From the NCBI GenBank assembly GCA_964438735.1, contig CAYTLW010000001.1, positions 62,001 to 126,000 on the forward strand: 64,000 nt of DNA, in the 5' to 3' direction. The translations under genes were made by a program, and so were the position numbers. Positions 50,774 through 59,501 of this stretch are shown piece after piece (position 1 is the stretch's first letter; every line of letters starts with the position of its first letter). The notes beneath the pieces are model-generated. The model worked only from the letters and a program-made list of their open reading frames with translations. It had not been told where the DNA came from and ran no database searches. Source of the DNA: CAYTLW01 sp964438735 (GTDB taxonomy: Bacteria; Myxococcota_A; UBA9042).

Positions 50774-52018
50774 ATGGCCGGAACCAAGGGCGGTCGAAAT
50801 CTGAATGACCACAGGGCGATCCTGGTCCTTCTGACCGGCACGTTGCTGGCGATGGGCGCTTGCACCGAGCGAGCCACAGCGCCGCCGGCGACGCCCTCAA
50901 CAAACGTCCAGACACCACAATCACCTGCCGCCAAGGCCACGTCTCCAGCACCGACGGCGCGGGCAGCAGCGGCGACCCAGCCGGCGCCATCGGTTGTGGT
51001 TGAGCCCTCCCCCGTGAGCACGCCCCCGCCTGCGGCTCAGCCCCTGGCGCCTTCGGTCCTGCCCCGTCGCCAGGTGATCGCGACCATCCCATGGGGCCCC
51101 GGCGCCAACGCCCTGGGCCGCCTGCCCGCCAACGAGAGCAGCCCCGAGGCGCCGATGTCCATCTCGGTGGATGGTCACGGCAAGCTCTGGATCCTCGACC
51201 AGGTGCAGCGTCGCGTGGTGCAGCTTGACGGCGACCGAACGGGACGCTCGCTGCCCTTGGCGTTGCGCGCTGCCGAGGACCTGGCCATCACCGATTCGTT
51301 GCTGCTCGTGCTCGACCGGCTGGTGGACGCTGCGGTCGTGGCCCTGGACCCTGCCGACGGCAAGGAGCGCTGGCGGCTGCCCGTCAAGGCGCCCGGCATC
51401 CCACATGGCGGCGGCATCAGCGGCGTCTTCGCCCACGATGGTGGCGTATGGCTCGAGTGGGATAATGCGCGCAGCTGGCGGGCCGGTTCGTTGGTCGGCG
51501 TACCCGCAACCTTGGCCCTCGGCGTGCCCGGTCGCCCGTCCCGCGACGGCCGGCTGGGACTGGCAGCGGTCGGGGCCGGCACGACGAAAGTTCGGCTCGT
51601 CGGCCACGAGCTGTCGGCGTCGGCGGCATCGGCGCCAACCTGGCTGGCGGAGGCCTCGTTCGACAACCCGGTGCTGACCATCCTGGCGCTCGACTCCGAT
51701 ATGCAAGGACGGGTCTGGCTGGCGGTGACCACGGCCAGGCAGCCTTCCCAACGTCAACGTGCCCAAGGTCAGCCCGCCCAAGGTCAGCCCGCCCAAGGTC
51801 AGCCCGCCCAAGGTCAGCGCGTCGATAATCAGCTGGTCGACCTGGCGGCGTCTGTCCTGCGCTTTGGCGCCGATGGCCGACTGCAGCTGCGCGACGAGGC
51901 CACCCTGGAGCGCGGACCCGAAGAGCAGATGCGCACCTTCGCAGCCGGCCCGGACGGCAGCTTCTGGCACCTGGCTCGCGGACCCGAAGGCGCCACCATC
52001 GAGAGGTGGTCGCCGTGA
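50774..52018 (+). CDS. Lipoprotein with beta-propeller-like domain
   Basis: A 414-residue lipoprotein (C30 in LLAMGAC), ATG with GGGAGGGCGGCC before it. After a Pro/Ala/Thr linker of about 80 residues, repeats such as MSISVDGHGKLWILDQVQRRVVQLD and ILALDSDMQGRVWLAVT suggest an NHL- or PQQ-like propeller. In the middle of one blade is (AQGQP)4, coded by four 15-bp repeats. The stop overlaps the GTG start of the next gene, so the two are coupled. No enzyme motif was seen. Confidence 0.78.
   Translation: MAGTKGGRNLNDHRAILVLLTGTLLAMGACTERATAPPATPSTNVQTPQSPAAKATSPAPTARAAAATQPAPSVVVEPSPVSTPPPAAQPLAPSVLPRRQVIATIPWGPGANALGRLPANESSPEAPMSISVDGHGKLWILDQVQRRVVQLDGDRTGRSLPLALRAAEDLAITDSLLLVLDRLVDAAVVALDPADGKERWRLPVKAPGIPHGGGISGVFAHDGGVWLEWDNARSWRAGSLVGVPATLALGVPGRPSRDGRLGLAAVGAGTTKVRLVGHELSASAASAPTWLAEASFDNPVLTILALDSDMQGRVWLAVTTARQPSQRQRAQGQPAQGQPAQGQPAQGQRVDNQLVDLAASVLRFGADGRLQLRDEATLERGPEEQMRTFAAGPDGSFWHLARGPEGATIERWSP
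51761..51820 (+). repeat. Four tandem 15-bp repeats
   Basis: GCCCAAGGTCAGCCC at 51761, 51776 and 51791, and a last copy ending GCGC at 51806-51820. Each codes for Ala-Gln-Gly-Gln-Pro. The number of units may vary between strains without breaking the frame. Confidence 0.95.
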
Positions 52019-53580
52019 CCGGTCGCCGCCCATACAGGCTCCTGGCCGGGACCGCGCTGGCGGCCATGGTGATCGCGGGTGTGGCCGCGCCGGCAGACGC
52101 TGCGCCACCCAAGATGAGCCGGGCCGAGATCGTCAAGCTGAGCAAGACGGTGGTGGGCTTCTCCTACTGGTGGGGCGGTTCGAAGTGGCTGCCCGGAGCC
52201 AAGGACAAGGGCAAGTGCACGCCAAACGCGGGCAGCAGCGGTTGCCCGAAGTGCAGCCACAAGGGCCAATGGGGCGCGGACTGCTCGGGATTCGTCGGCA
52301 AGGCATGGCAGATCGCCGTCGCCAAGCCCCTGCACGTGGCCTACCACCCCTACGCGACCAAACACTTCACGTTCAATAGCACCTGGTGGACGAAGATCAG
52401 CCGCAATGACGCCAAGGTGGGCGATGCCTTCACCTACAACAAGAACGGCGCTGGCCACATCTTCATGTTCGAAAAGGGCAACCCCTGGGGCAAGGTCTGG
52501 GCGTGGGAGTGCAAGGGCTGCAAGTATGGCTGCACCTATTCGCTGCGCTCGGCTTCATCGAGCTACATCGCCATCAAACGCAAGCTGCTGGTGGCCCCAC
52601 CCCCGGTCTGCACGCCGGGATGCAAGGGCAGCAAGATGGTCGACGCCAAGTGCGGTGAAATCGACTGCAAAAAGTCAGGCGCCAAGTGCGTCAAGGACAG
52701 CGTCGGCCTGCGCTGTGTGAGCGTCTATTGCCCGGCCAAGGGCAGCGCCGCCATCTGCTTGCCCGACGGCCGCCTGGGCCAGTGCAGCAACGGCAAACTG
52801 AGCGCCAGCAAGTGCACCGGCGGCAAAGTCTGCGTCAAGTTGGCCGCCGGCAAGGCCGCCTGCAAGCCGCCCTGCCCCGCATCATGCGATGACAACAACG
52901 CCTGTACCCAGGACGGTTGCAAGGCTTCCCAGGGCGTCTGCTTCCACAACGCGGCCGCCGGCCCATGCGAAGATGGCGACCCCTGCACATTGGACGACAC
53001 CTGCAACAACGGCACCTGCGCCAGCGGCGTGGTCAAGGCCTGCGACGACGGCAATGGCTGCACGGCCGACGCCTGCAAGGACGGCGCCTGCACATCGACT
53101 CCGAAGTCGGCCGCCTGCGACGATGGTGATGCATGCACGTTAAAGGACACCTGCGCGGCGGGTGCTTGCAAGGGTGTGGCCATGGCCTGCGACGACGGCG
53201 ACCCGTGCACGGCCGATATGTGTCGCGTCGGCCTTTGCGAGCATCCGGCGCATAAGCCGGGTGCCGTGGCGGGATGTGCACCGCAGAACAAGAGTCCCGA
53301 CGCTGCAGGTGCGGGTGGCGAGTCCGATGCGAAGGGCGCCACTGGTGGCCAGCCCGCCGATGCGGGGGGCGGCAGCGGAGCGGCGGACGCGGGGATTGCA
53401 CCGGCGGACGGCAACGGCGGCGCGGCCATGACGGCCTTTGCGCCGACGGCTTCTTCTGGCGGTTGCAGCGGCTCCGGTCGCAGTGGGTCGGCCGGTCTGC
53501 CGTTGGCGCTGTTGGTGGCGTTTGCGGCGTTTGTGTTCCTTATGCGGCGTCGTTGGTGGTCTGGACTGACTGCCGCTTGA
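52015..53580 (+). CDS. NlpC/P60- or CHAP-like exported protein with Cys repeats and MYXO-CTERM-like tail
   Basis: A 521-residue protein with GTG start (GTGA overlap; GAGAGG 8 bases upstream) and a signal peptide ending ADA. Residues about 40-200 look like an NlpC/P60- or CHAP-type amidase: the nucleophile Cys in WGADCSGFVGKAWQ and the His in GAGHIFMFEKG. Cys-rich CDDGNxCTxDxC units follow for about 250 residues. The C-terminal tail is GGCSGSGRSGSAGLP, a hydrophobic helix and MRRRWW, the Cys-helix-Arg order of MYXO-CTERM sorting tails. It is probably cell-surface anchored through that tail and acts on peptidoglycan or protein amide bonds. It forms a unit with the propeller lipoprotein. Confidence 0.82.
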   Translation: MTGRRPYRLLAGTALAAMVIAGVAAPADAAPPKMSRAEIVKLSKTVVGFSYWWGGSKWLPGAKDKGKCTPNAGSSGCPKCSHKGQWGADCSGFVGKAWQIAVAKPLHVAYHPYATKHFTFNSTWWTKISRNDAKVGDAFTYNKNGAGHIFMFEKGNPWGKVWAWECKGCKYGCTYSLRSASSSYIAIKRKLLVAPPPVCTPGCKGSKMVDAKCGEIDCKKSGAKCVKDSVGLRCVSVYCPAKGSAAICLPDGRLGQCSNGKLSASKCTGGKVCVKLAAGKAACKPPCPASCDDNNACTQDGCKASQGVCFHNAAAGPCEDGDPCTLDDTCNNGTCASGVVKACDDGNGCTADACKDGACTSTPKSAACDDGDACTLKDTCAAGACKGVAMACDDGDPCTADMCRVGLCEHPAHKPGAVAGCAPQNKSPDAAGAGGESDAKGATGGQPADAGGGSGAADAGIAPADGNGGAAMTAFAPTASSGGCSGSGRSGSAGLPLALLVAFAAFVFLMRRRWWSGLTAA

Positions 53581-53958
53581 GGACTCCCTCGGCGCCTGAC
53601 CGACGAGATCGGGGTGGCGCGGGAGTCGTGCTCAGCGCCGTATCTGCAAAGGAGCGCCGGCGTCCCCGCCCTGAGCGCAGCGAAGACGGAGCCGAAGGCG
53701 GAGTTGGCTTGCGGGCGTCCTCGCCCGCCCTCGCGTCCGCGTCCGCGTCCGTGACCGTGTCTGTGTCTGTGTCCGTGACCGAGTCCGTGCCCGTGTCTGT
53801 GTCTGTGTCCGTGACCGAGTCCGTGCCCGTGACCGTGTCCGTGACCGTGTCCGTGTCCGCGTCCGTGCCCGTGCCCGTGTCCGTGCCCGTGTCCGTGCCC
53901 GTGTCAGCGTCCGTGCCCGTGTCTGTGACCGTGTCCGTGCCCGCGTCCGTCCACACCC
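53581..53958. other. Convergent intergenic stretch holding a hexamer tract
   Basis: No gene was found in these 378 bases. The first 150 contain short GC-rich units (GAGCGCAGCGAAG) seen in similar form before the START gene. The rest is a hexamer tract. Confidence 0.6.
53732..53951. repeat. Intergenic hexamer repeat tract
   Basis: About 220 bp of GTGTCC, GTGACC, GTGCCC, GCGTCC and GTGTCT hexamers on the + strand. It is the same repeat type as in the linkers of two lipoproteins (13411 and 35227) but lies outside any gene, just after the DUF938 stop. All frames stay open through it. Confidence 0.85.
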
Positions 53959-54558
53959 TCAACGCCGGAAGATCACCGACAAGTTGTTCGCCGGCATACC
54001 AACCACCTCGTCCAACTCCAATCCATTCTCCCGCGCCACCTCCGCGACTTCCTCCAGGTGACGCACACCCCAGGAAGAATCGCGCCCCCGCAGCGAGGCA
54101 TCGAACCTGGCGTTGCTCTCCGATGTCGGGCCGCCATCTCGGTGGAAGGGCCCGTAGAGCACCAACACGCCACCAGGCCCCAGCAACCTGCCCGCGCCCT
54201 GCAACAAACCCTGGGCCGCTGACCACGGCGCGATGTGGATCATATTGGCGCAATAGATGGCGTCCGCCTCCGCCACCGGCCACGGCAGGGTCGTGGTCTT
54301 CAGATCCAGCGCCGGCAGCAGGTTGTCGAGGGCCGCCTCAGCACGCCACGCGTCGATGCTGGCCCGGAGTTCGGGGTCCGGGTCGGTGGGTTGCCAGCTC
54401 AGCTGCGGCAGCGCGCTGGCGAAGAAGGCGGCGTGCTGACCGGTGCCGGCGGCGATCTCCAGGACCAGGCCTTGCTGCGGCAACACCCGGCGCAGCACCT
54501 CCAGGATCGGCTCTCTGTTGCGGCTCGTGGCCGGGTAGTCCTTGCGCGCGTCCGTCAC
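53959..54558 (-). CDS. DUF938-family SAM-dependent methyltransferase
   Basis: A 199-residue protein, the normal length of the DUF938 family. The GTG start at 54558 has a perfect AGGAGG 5 bases upstream. Family marks: ATSRNREPILEVLRR, SAM-binding LVLEIAAGTGQHAAFFA, WQPTDPDPELRASI, and CANMIHIAPWSAAQGLL. The substrate is unknown. The gene stands alone; the hexamer tract begins 8 bases after its stop. Confidence 0.92.
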   Translation of the reverse strand: MTDARKDYPATSRNREPILEVLRRVLPQQGLVLEIAAGTGQHAAFFASALPQLSWQPTDPDPELRASIDAWRAEAALDNLLPALDLKTTTLPWPVAEADAIYCANMIHIAPWSAAQGLLQGAGRLLGPGGVLVLYGPFHRDGGPTSESNARFDASLRGRDSSWGVRHLEEVAEVARENGLELDEVVGMPANNLSVIFRR

Positions 54559-54601
54559 CTGGGCCTCCTGTTGGTCGGCCGACGAAGAGTGCCTGGAGCG
54601 G

Positions 54602-55342
54602 TTGTCCGTTGCCAACCCGATCCACGCGGGTCACCCTTGGGCTCCCGCCCCCCGACACTCACGCGACTGGATCCTGGAGGCACCGCTGGCCGAATCGCGA
54701 CCGGAACTCTCCTCCCTGCAGCGATTCCGCCAGTCGGTGCCCGTGGAGACCGCCTTCGAGCGACATTTCGCCGAGGGCGCCATGTGGCTGGCTGCCGGCG
54801 ACCCGGGGGCGGCGGAGGCCTCGTTTGCGGCGGCCGCTGAGGGGCCTGACGCCATGCAACGGCCGTTCTTTCTCAAGGCCTGGCATGGGCGAGGACTGGC
54901 CCTGCTGGCACTGGATCGGGCCGATGAAGCCGTGCCCATCTTCGCGGCGCTGGTAGAGGCGCGCGCGGACCTGCTCGACCCGCGGTTGCAGCTGGGACTG
55001 GCGCTGCTGGCCTGCGATCGGCCGGCGGAGGCCCTGGCGGTACATGAGGCGGCGCTCGCTCAACACGAGCAGCATGCCGAAATCGGCGCGGTCATCGCAG
55101 ACGGCGCCGTGGCGCTCGATCGCCTGGGCCAGTGGGCGGAGGGCGTTCGCTGGTGTGAGCACGCCCTGCCCCTGCTGGAGGCGCCTGGGCCCATCTGGCT
55201 GAACCTGGCGGCGTTCCATTTTCGTTTGACGGACCGCTCGGCGGCCCGTGACGCGCTCTGTTCGGCCATGCAAGCGGATCCGAAGCTGTCTGAACGGGCG
55301 CATGAGACCTGGGCAGAGTGGGGCGATGGGAGCGCGCTATGA
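54602..55342 (+). CDS. TPR protein
   Basis: About 246 residues with three or four TPR-like helices (GDPGAAEASFAAAAEG, DEAVPIFAALVEARADLLDP, GQWAEGVRWCEHALPLLEAPGP). No signal peptide or enzyme motif was seen. The start is uncertain: TTG at 54602 has a weak GGAG; other choices lie downstream. The stop overlaps the ATG of the radical-SAM gene (ATGA), so the two are coupled. Confidence 0.68.
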   Translation: MSVANPIHAGHPWAPAPRHSRDWILEAPLAESRPELSSLQRFRQSVPVETAFERHFAEGAMWLAAGDPGAAEASFAAAAEGPDAMQRPFFLKAWHGRGLALLALDRADEAVPIFAALVEARADLLDPRLQLGLALLACDRPAEALAVHEAALAQHEQHAEIGAVIADGAVALDRLGQWAEGVRWCEHALPLLEAPGPIWLNLAAFHFRLTDRSAARDALCSAMQADPKLSERAHETWAEWGDGSAL

Positions 55343-56670
55343 GCGGCGCTGACCTCACCCTGGTCAACCTGGCCGGCGACCCCGTCACCGGCGAGAAGGT
55401 GTTGCCCCTTGGCGCACTGGCCATCGCCACCAGCCTGGAGGCGGGCGGCTGGACTGTGGAGCTGCGCGATCTGCAACTGAGCGGCCAGCCGGCGACGGTG
55501 GAGGAGTTGGCCGATGCCTGCGCGACCGACGCGCCGGTCCTGGGCCTGTCCTTGATGTCCGACCGTCTGCCCGAAGCGGTCATGGCGCTGCAGCTGGTGC
55601 GCCAGCGACAGCCCGAGACGGTCATCATCCTCGGCGGCGCGGGCCCGACCGAAGTGGCGGGCCCGCTCATGGCCGCCTTTGACCACATCGACGCCGTGGT
55701 GCGCGGCGAGGGCGAGGTGACCGTCGCCGAGTTGATGACCGCTGTGCGTTCCCGCGGCCGCAAGGGACTCGCCGGCATCGCCGGTGTCACCGCAAGGGTG
55801 GATGGCGAGGTCGTCGTCGGCCCGGAGCGACCGCGCATCGCCGACCTGGACACCCTGCCCTGGCCCGAAGGCGCGGCCTGGGATCCGGCCCCCTACGACA
55901 GCGTCTCGCTGGTCACCGCCCGCGGCTGCCCCTTCCACTGCAGCTTCTGCAGCGTTGTCGCCGGCTGGGGGCGTACGGTGCGCCGCCACAGCGTGCAGCG
56001 CGTGGTCGACAACATCGCCTGGTTGCTGGCCCGCAAACCCGGCGCTTTCGTGCACCTGGAGGACGACACCTTCACCCTGGACCGGCAACGCGTGCTGGCA
56101 TTCTGCGAGGTGCTGAAGGCGCAGTTGCCCGGTATCGAGTGGGGCTGCACGGCCCGGCTGGATGGCCTGGACGAGGCCCTGGTTACGACAATGGCCGAGG
56201 CCGGCTGTCGGTCCATGTTCCTGGGCATCGAGTCCGGCTCCGATCGGGTCCGGGCGAAGGTACACAAGTCGTTCTCATCGACCGAGGTGATCGCGCGCAT
56301 CGCCATGTTGACGCGCTACGTGCAGGTGACGGCCCACTACATCTGGGGCTACCCCTTCGAGACGGTGGACGACCTGCACGAGACCTTCCTGCAGATCGGC
56401 TACCTGGCCGCCATGGGCGTGACCGCGCGCCACTCCCACCTGGTGCCCTTCCCCCAGTCGCCGCTGGTGCAGGACGCCACAGCGGAGCTCCGCTTCTACG
56501 AGGGCTATCCCTTCCCGCGATTGTTCGTGGTGGAACCCGGCGCCCCCTGGCTCGACCTGGTGCGCGCCCATCCCGATGTGTTCACGCCCTGGTTCGCCCT
56601 CGCCACGCCCGATGACGCGGCGCGCTTCGATTTCGTGGCTCGATACAGCAGATTCGAACGCGCCGATTGA
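55339..56670 (+). CDS. B12-binding-type radical SAM protein
   Basis: A 443-residue protein. The N-terminal 170 residues have the B12-binding-like order ADLTLVNLAGDP, LGLSLMSDRLPEAV, and ILGGAGPTEVA with a later VVRGEGEVTVAEL. The radical-SAM part has CPFHCSFC, then EDDTF and GIESGSDRVRAKVHK. It may methylate or rearrange an unknown substrate. The ATG at 55339 has GGGAG upstream. It is translationally coupled to the TPR gene, a likely partner. Confidence 0.87.
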   Translation: MSGADLTLVNLAGDPVTGEKVLPLGALAIATSLEAGGWTVELRDLQLSGQPATVEELADACATDAPVLGLSLMSDRLPEAVMALQLVRQRQPETVIILGGAGPTEVAGPLMAAFDHIDAVVRGEGEVTVAELMTAVRSRGRKGLAGIAGVTARVDGEVVVGPERPRIADLDTLPWPEGAAWDPAPYDSVSLVTARGCPFHCSFCSVVAGWGRTVRRHSVQRVVDNIAWLLARKPGAFVHLEDDTFTLDRQRVLAFCEVLKAQLPGIEWGCTARLDGLDEALVTTMAEAGCRSMFLGIESGSDRVRAKVHKSFSSTEVIARIAMLTRYVQVTAHYIWGYPFETVDDLHETFLQIGYLAAMGVTARHSHLVPFPQSPLVQDATAELRFYEGYPFPRLFVVEPGAPWLDLVRAHPDVFTPWFALATPDDAARFDFVARYSRFERAD

Positions 56671-56766
56671 CGTGCAGCCACGGATGCATAGCCTGCCGAC
56701 CCCCGGCAAGCGGCTCCAGGGGCGCTATGCTGCGCCCCCGGCCAACTTGCGCATGACGAGGACATC

Positions 56767-59484
56767 GTGAGCCAGGCCCACCCCTACCAGGACTTCCTGC
56801 ACGAGCTCGCCAAGCCGGCGCGATACGTCGGCGGCGAGTTCCAGGCCGTGCGCAAGGGCTGGCAGGACGTGAAGCTGCGCTATGCGCTGGCGTTTCCGGA
56901 CCTGTACGACATCGGTATGAGCCACCTGGGCACCAAGATCCTCTACCGGATCGTCAACGACCTGCCCTGGGCGGTGGGCGAGCGGATCTTCGCGCCGTGG
57001 CCGGACCTGGAGGCCGAACTTCGTCAGCGCAGCCTGCCGCTGGTATCGCTGGAGTCGTGGCAGCCGCTGCACGCCTTCGACGTGGTCGGCTTCTCGCTGC
57101 AATACGAGCTCACCTGGACGAATCTCCTGAACATGCTCGACCTGGGCGGCATCGCTCTGCGCTCCGCCGATCGGAGCGAAGAAGCGCCCATCATCATCGC
57201 CGGCGGGCCCAACGCGACCCATCCCGAGCCGCTGGCGCCCTTCATTGACGCGTTCGTCATCGGCGATGGAGAACAGGCGCTGCCGAACCTCCTGGCGACG
57301 GTGCGAGATGGCCGCGCTGCCCAGTTGCCCAGGCGCGAGATCCTGGCCAGGTTGTCCGCCTTGCCCGGAATCTACTGCCCGGCCCTGTATCGCGCCGATG
57401 TGGTCGATGAAGGTGGCTTCACGGTGGTGGTCGAGCCCCTGGAGCCGCGCGCGCCGGCCCGCGTGGAGCGCACCTTTATCACCGACATCGACAACTGGCC
57501 CTTTCCCGACGACGCGCCCGTGGCTGCTGCCGAGGCGGTCTTCGACCGGATGAGCATTGAGATCGCCCGCGGCTGTACCGAGGGCTGTCGATTCTGTCAG
57601 GCCGGCATGATCTACCGCCCGGTGCGTGAGCGCTCTCCCGAATCGGTGCTCAAGAGCGTGCTGGGCGCGGTGGACCAGGCCGGCTACGACGAGGTCTCGT
57701 TGACCACTTTGTCGACAGCCGACTACTCGGCCATCTCGCCACTGATCAAGCGCGTCGCGCGCGAGCTGGAGCCGCGCAACACATCGCTGTCGGTGGCCTC
57801 GTTGCGGGCCTATGGGCTGGCCGAAGACCTCTTTGATGACATCTCTTCGATCCGGGCCAGCAGCCTGACCTTCGCGCCGGAGGCCGGCACCCAGCGGATG
57901 CGCGATGTGGTCAACAAGAACATCGACGATGGCGACCTGGATACCACCGCCCATCGGGTCTTTTCGCGGCAGTGGCGAAAGATGAAGTGCTACTTCATGA
58001 TTGGTCTGCCAACAGAGCAAGATGAAGACGTTGAAGGTATCGTCAATACCGCCGCGAGGATGCGGGATATCGGTCGTGAGTACAAGCGCGAAGCGATGGT
58101 GACCGTCAGCGTGTCGAGCCACGTGCCCAAGCCCCACACCCCCTTCCAGTGGGCGGCCATGGACTCGCTGGACGAGATCGCTCGCAAGCAGCGAATCCTG
58201 GCCGTGGGCTGCCTCCGGGAGGGCTTGAAGTGGCGGCGACATGACCCGCGCACGTCTTTGCTGGAGTGCGTGCTGGGCCGTGGCGATCGCACCTTGGCGG
58301 ATTCTGTGGAGCATGCATTCCGCGCCGGCGCCAGGTTCGACGGCTGGGATGAACACCTGCAATTCGACATCTGGATGGACGCCTTTGCCCATTTCGAGGT
58401 GCCGCTGGAGCGCTTCACAGGTCGCCTGCGCCAGGACGTCGCGCTGCCCTGGGACCACATCGACGTGGGCCTGGCCGACGGCTTTCTGGCCCGCGAATAC
58501 AAGCGCAGCGTGCGCGATCGGTTGAGCCCACCCTGCGGCAAACCTGTGGGTGCCCAGGTGCATCACACCAACGTGGCCGACGCCACCGCCGACGAGCGAA
58601 AGCTGGTCTGCTACCACTGCGGCGTGGCCTGTGACCTGGACGGGATGCGCCAGGAGCGCCTGGACTTCCTGACCCAACTGGGCGCCGAGGAGCCCTGGCA
58701 ACCGCCACCACGGGATACCAAGCGCCCGGAGAGGGCCGCTGACCTGCCGCCGCGCGAACCCTATCGCGGGCCGGTGTATCGCTATCGCTTGCGCTACACG
58801 CGCCAGGGTGCCGAGGCCCTGACGTCGCACCTGGACCTGGTTCGGGCGATGCCCCGCCTTCTGCGAAGGGCCGGTCTGCCCCTGCGATACAGCGATGGTT
58901 TCCATCCCAAGCCGGTCCTGGCCTTCGCCCCGGCGCTGCCGTTGGGCACGTCGTCCCAGGGCGAGCTCATGGACATGGACCTGACGAGCTGGATTGAGCC
59001 CGCCGAGGTGCTGCAGAGGTTGCAGCGGGGCGCCACGGTTGGCCTGCAGCCGCTGGCCGTGGAGCACGTGCCCCTGGACGCGCCCCGCCTGGGTGCGGCG
59101 CTTCGCAGGGCGCACTATGCGGTGCGCGTTCGCCCGCGCGACGTCGAAGATGTGGCCGACAGCTGCGATCACGTGACCGTGGCACGCGCCGTCTGGCGCT
59201 TCATGGCCGCCGGTTCCTGGATCGCCGAGGTGACGCGTCGGGGCCAGCCGCGGCTGCTGGACCTGCGCCGGGATGTCATCGAGCTGCGCCTGGCCGATGA
59301 CGGACGGCTACTCGTCGAGTTGGACCTGACGGCCGAAACAGCGCGAGCCCGCCCGCGAGAGGTGGTCGACGCCGCCCTGCATGGCTTGAAACGTGCGCCC
59401 GTGACGCCATCTGACATCGAACGGCTGGGCCTGGTGACCGCCGCGGAATTGCAACTGGAGGGGGGCGTGAGCGCGCCCGCTTGA
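56767..59484 (+). CDS. TIGR03960-type radical SAM protein with C-terminal DUF2344 domain
   Basis: A 905-residue protein with GTG start (GAGGA before it). Residues 1-250 hold a B12-binding-like part (FPDLYDIGMSHLGTKILY, VGFSLQYELTWTNLLNMLDL, IAGGPNATHPEPLAPFIDAFVIGDGE). The radical-SAM part has RGCTEGCRFCQAG, with the CxxxCxxC cysteines, and SLTTLSTADYS. A zinc-ribbon-like CYHCGVACDLDGMR follows near 620-632, then the DUF2344 domain (VYRYRLRYTRQGAEALTSHLDLVR to GMDLTSWI-like MDLTSWI). This family is widespread, often near ribonuclease E/G genes, with unknown substrate. Here no such neighbour is seen. Confidence 0.93.
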   Translation: MSQAHPYQDFLHELAKPARYVGGEFQAVRKGWQDVKLRYALAFPDLYDIGMSHLGTKILYRIVNDLPWAVGERIFAPWPDLEAELRQRSLPLVSLESWQPLHAFDVVGFSLQYELTWTNLLNMLDLGGIALRSADRSEEAPIIIAGGPNATHPEPLAPFIDAFVIGDGEQALPNLLATVRDGRAAQLPRREILARLSALPGIYCPALYRADVVDEGGFTVVVEPLEPRAPARVERTFITDIDNWPFPDDAPVAAAEAVFDRMSIEIARGCTEGCRFCQAGMIYRPVRERSPESVLKSVLGAVDQAGYDEVSLTTLSTADYSAISPLIKRVARELEPRNTSLSVASLRAYGLAEDLFDDISSIRASSLTFAPEAGTQRMRDVVNKNIDDGDLDTTAHRVFSRQWRKMKCYFMIGLPTEQDEDVEGIVNTAARMRDIGREYKREAMVTVSVSSHVPKPHTPFQWAAMDSLDEIARKQRILAVGCLREGLKWRRHDPRTSLLECVLGRGDRTLADSVEHAFRAGARFDGWDEHLQFDIWMDAFAHFEVPLERFTGRLRQDVALPWDHIDVGLADGFLAREYKRSVRDRLSPPCGKPVGAQVHHTNVADATADERKLVCYHCGVACDLDGMRQERLDFLTQLGAEEPWQPPPRDTKRPERAADLPPREPYRGPVYRYRLRYTRQGAEALTSHLDLVRAMPRLLRRAGLPLRYSDGFHPKPVLAFAPALPLGTSSQGELMDMDLTSWIEPAEVLQRLQRGATVGLQPLAVEHVPLDAPRLGAALRRAHYAVRVRPRDVEDVADSCDHVTVARAVWRFMAAGSWIAEVTRRGQPRLLDLRRDVIELRLADDGRLLVELDLTAETARARPREVVDAALHGLKRAPVTPSDIERLGLVTAAELQLEGGVSAPA

Positions 59485-59501
59485 GCGTTCGCGAGACCCT
59501 T

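Noticed and set aside
53732..53951. CRISPR-like array.
   Set aside because: Units are 6 bp and contiguous, with no spacers and no cas genes nearby.
53274..54956. A 560-codon + strand frame through the hexamer tract.
   Set aside because: It joins parts of the Cys-repeat gene, the repeat tract and the antisense of the DUF938 gene; the tract keeps all frames open.
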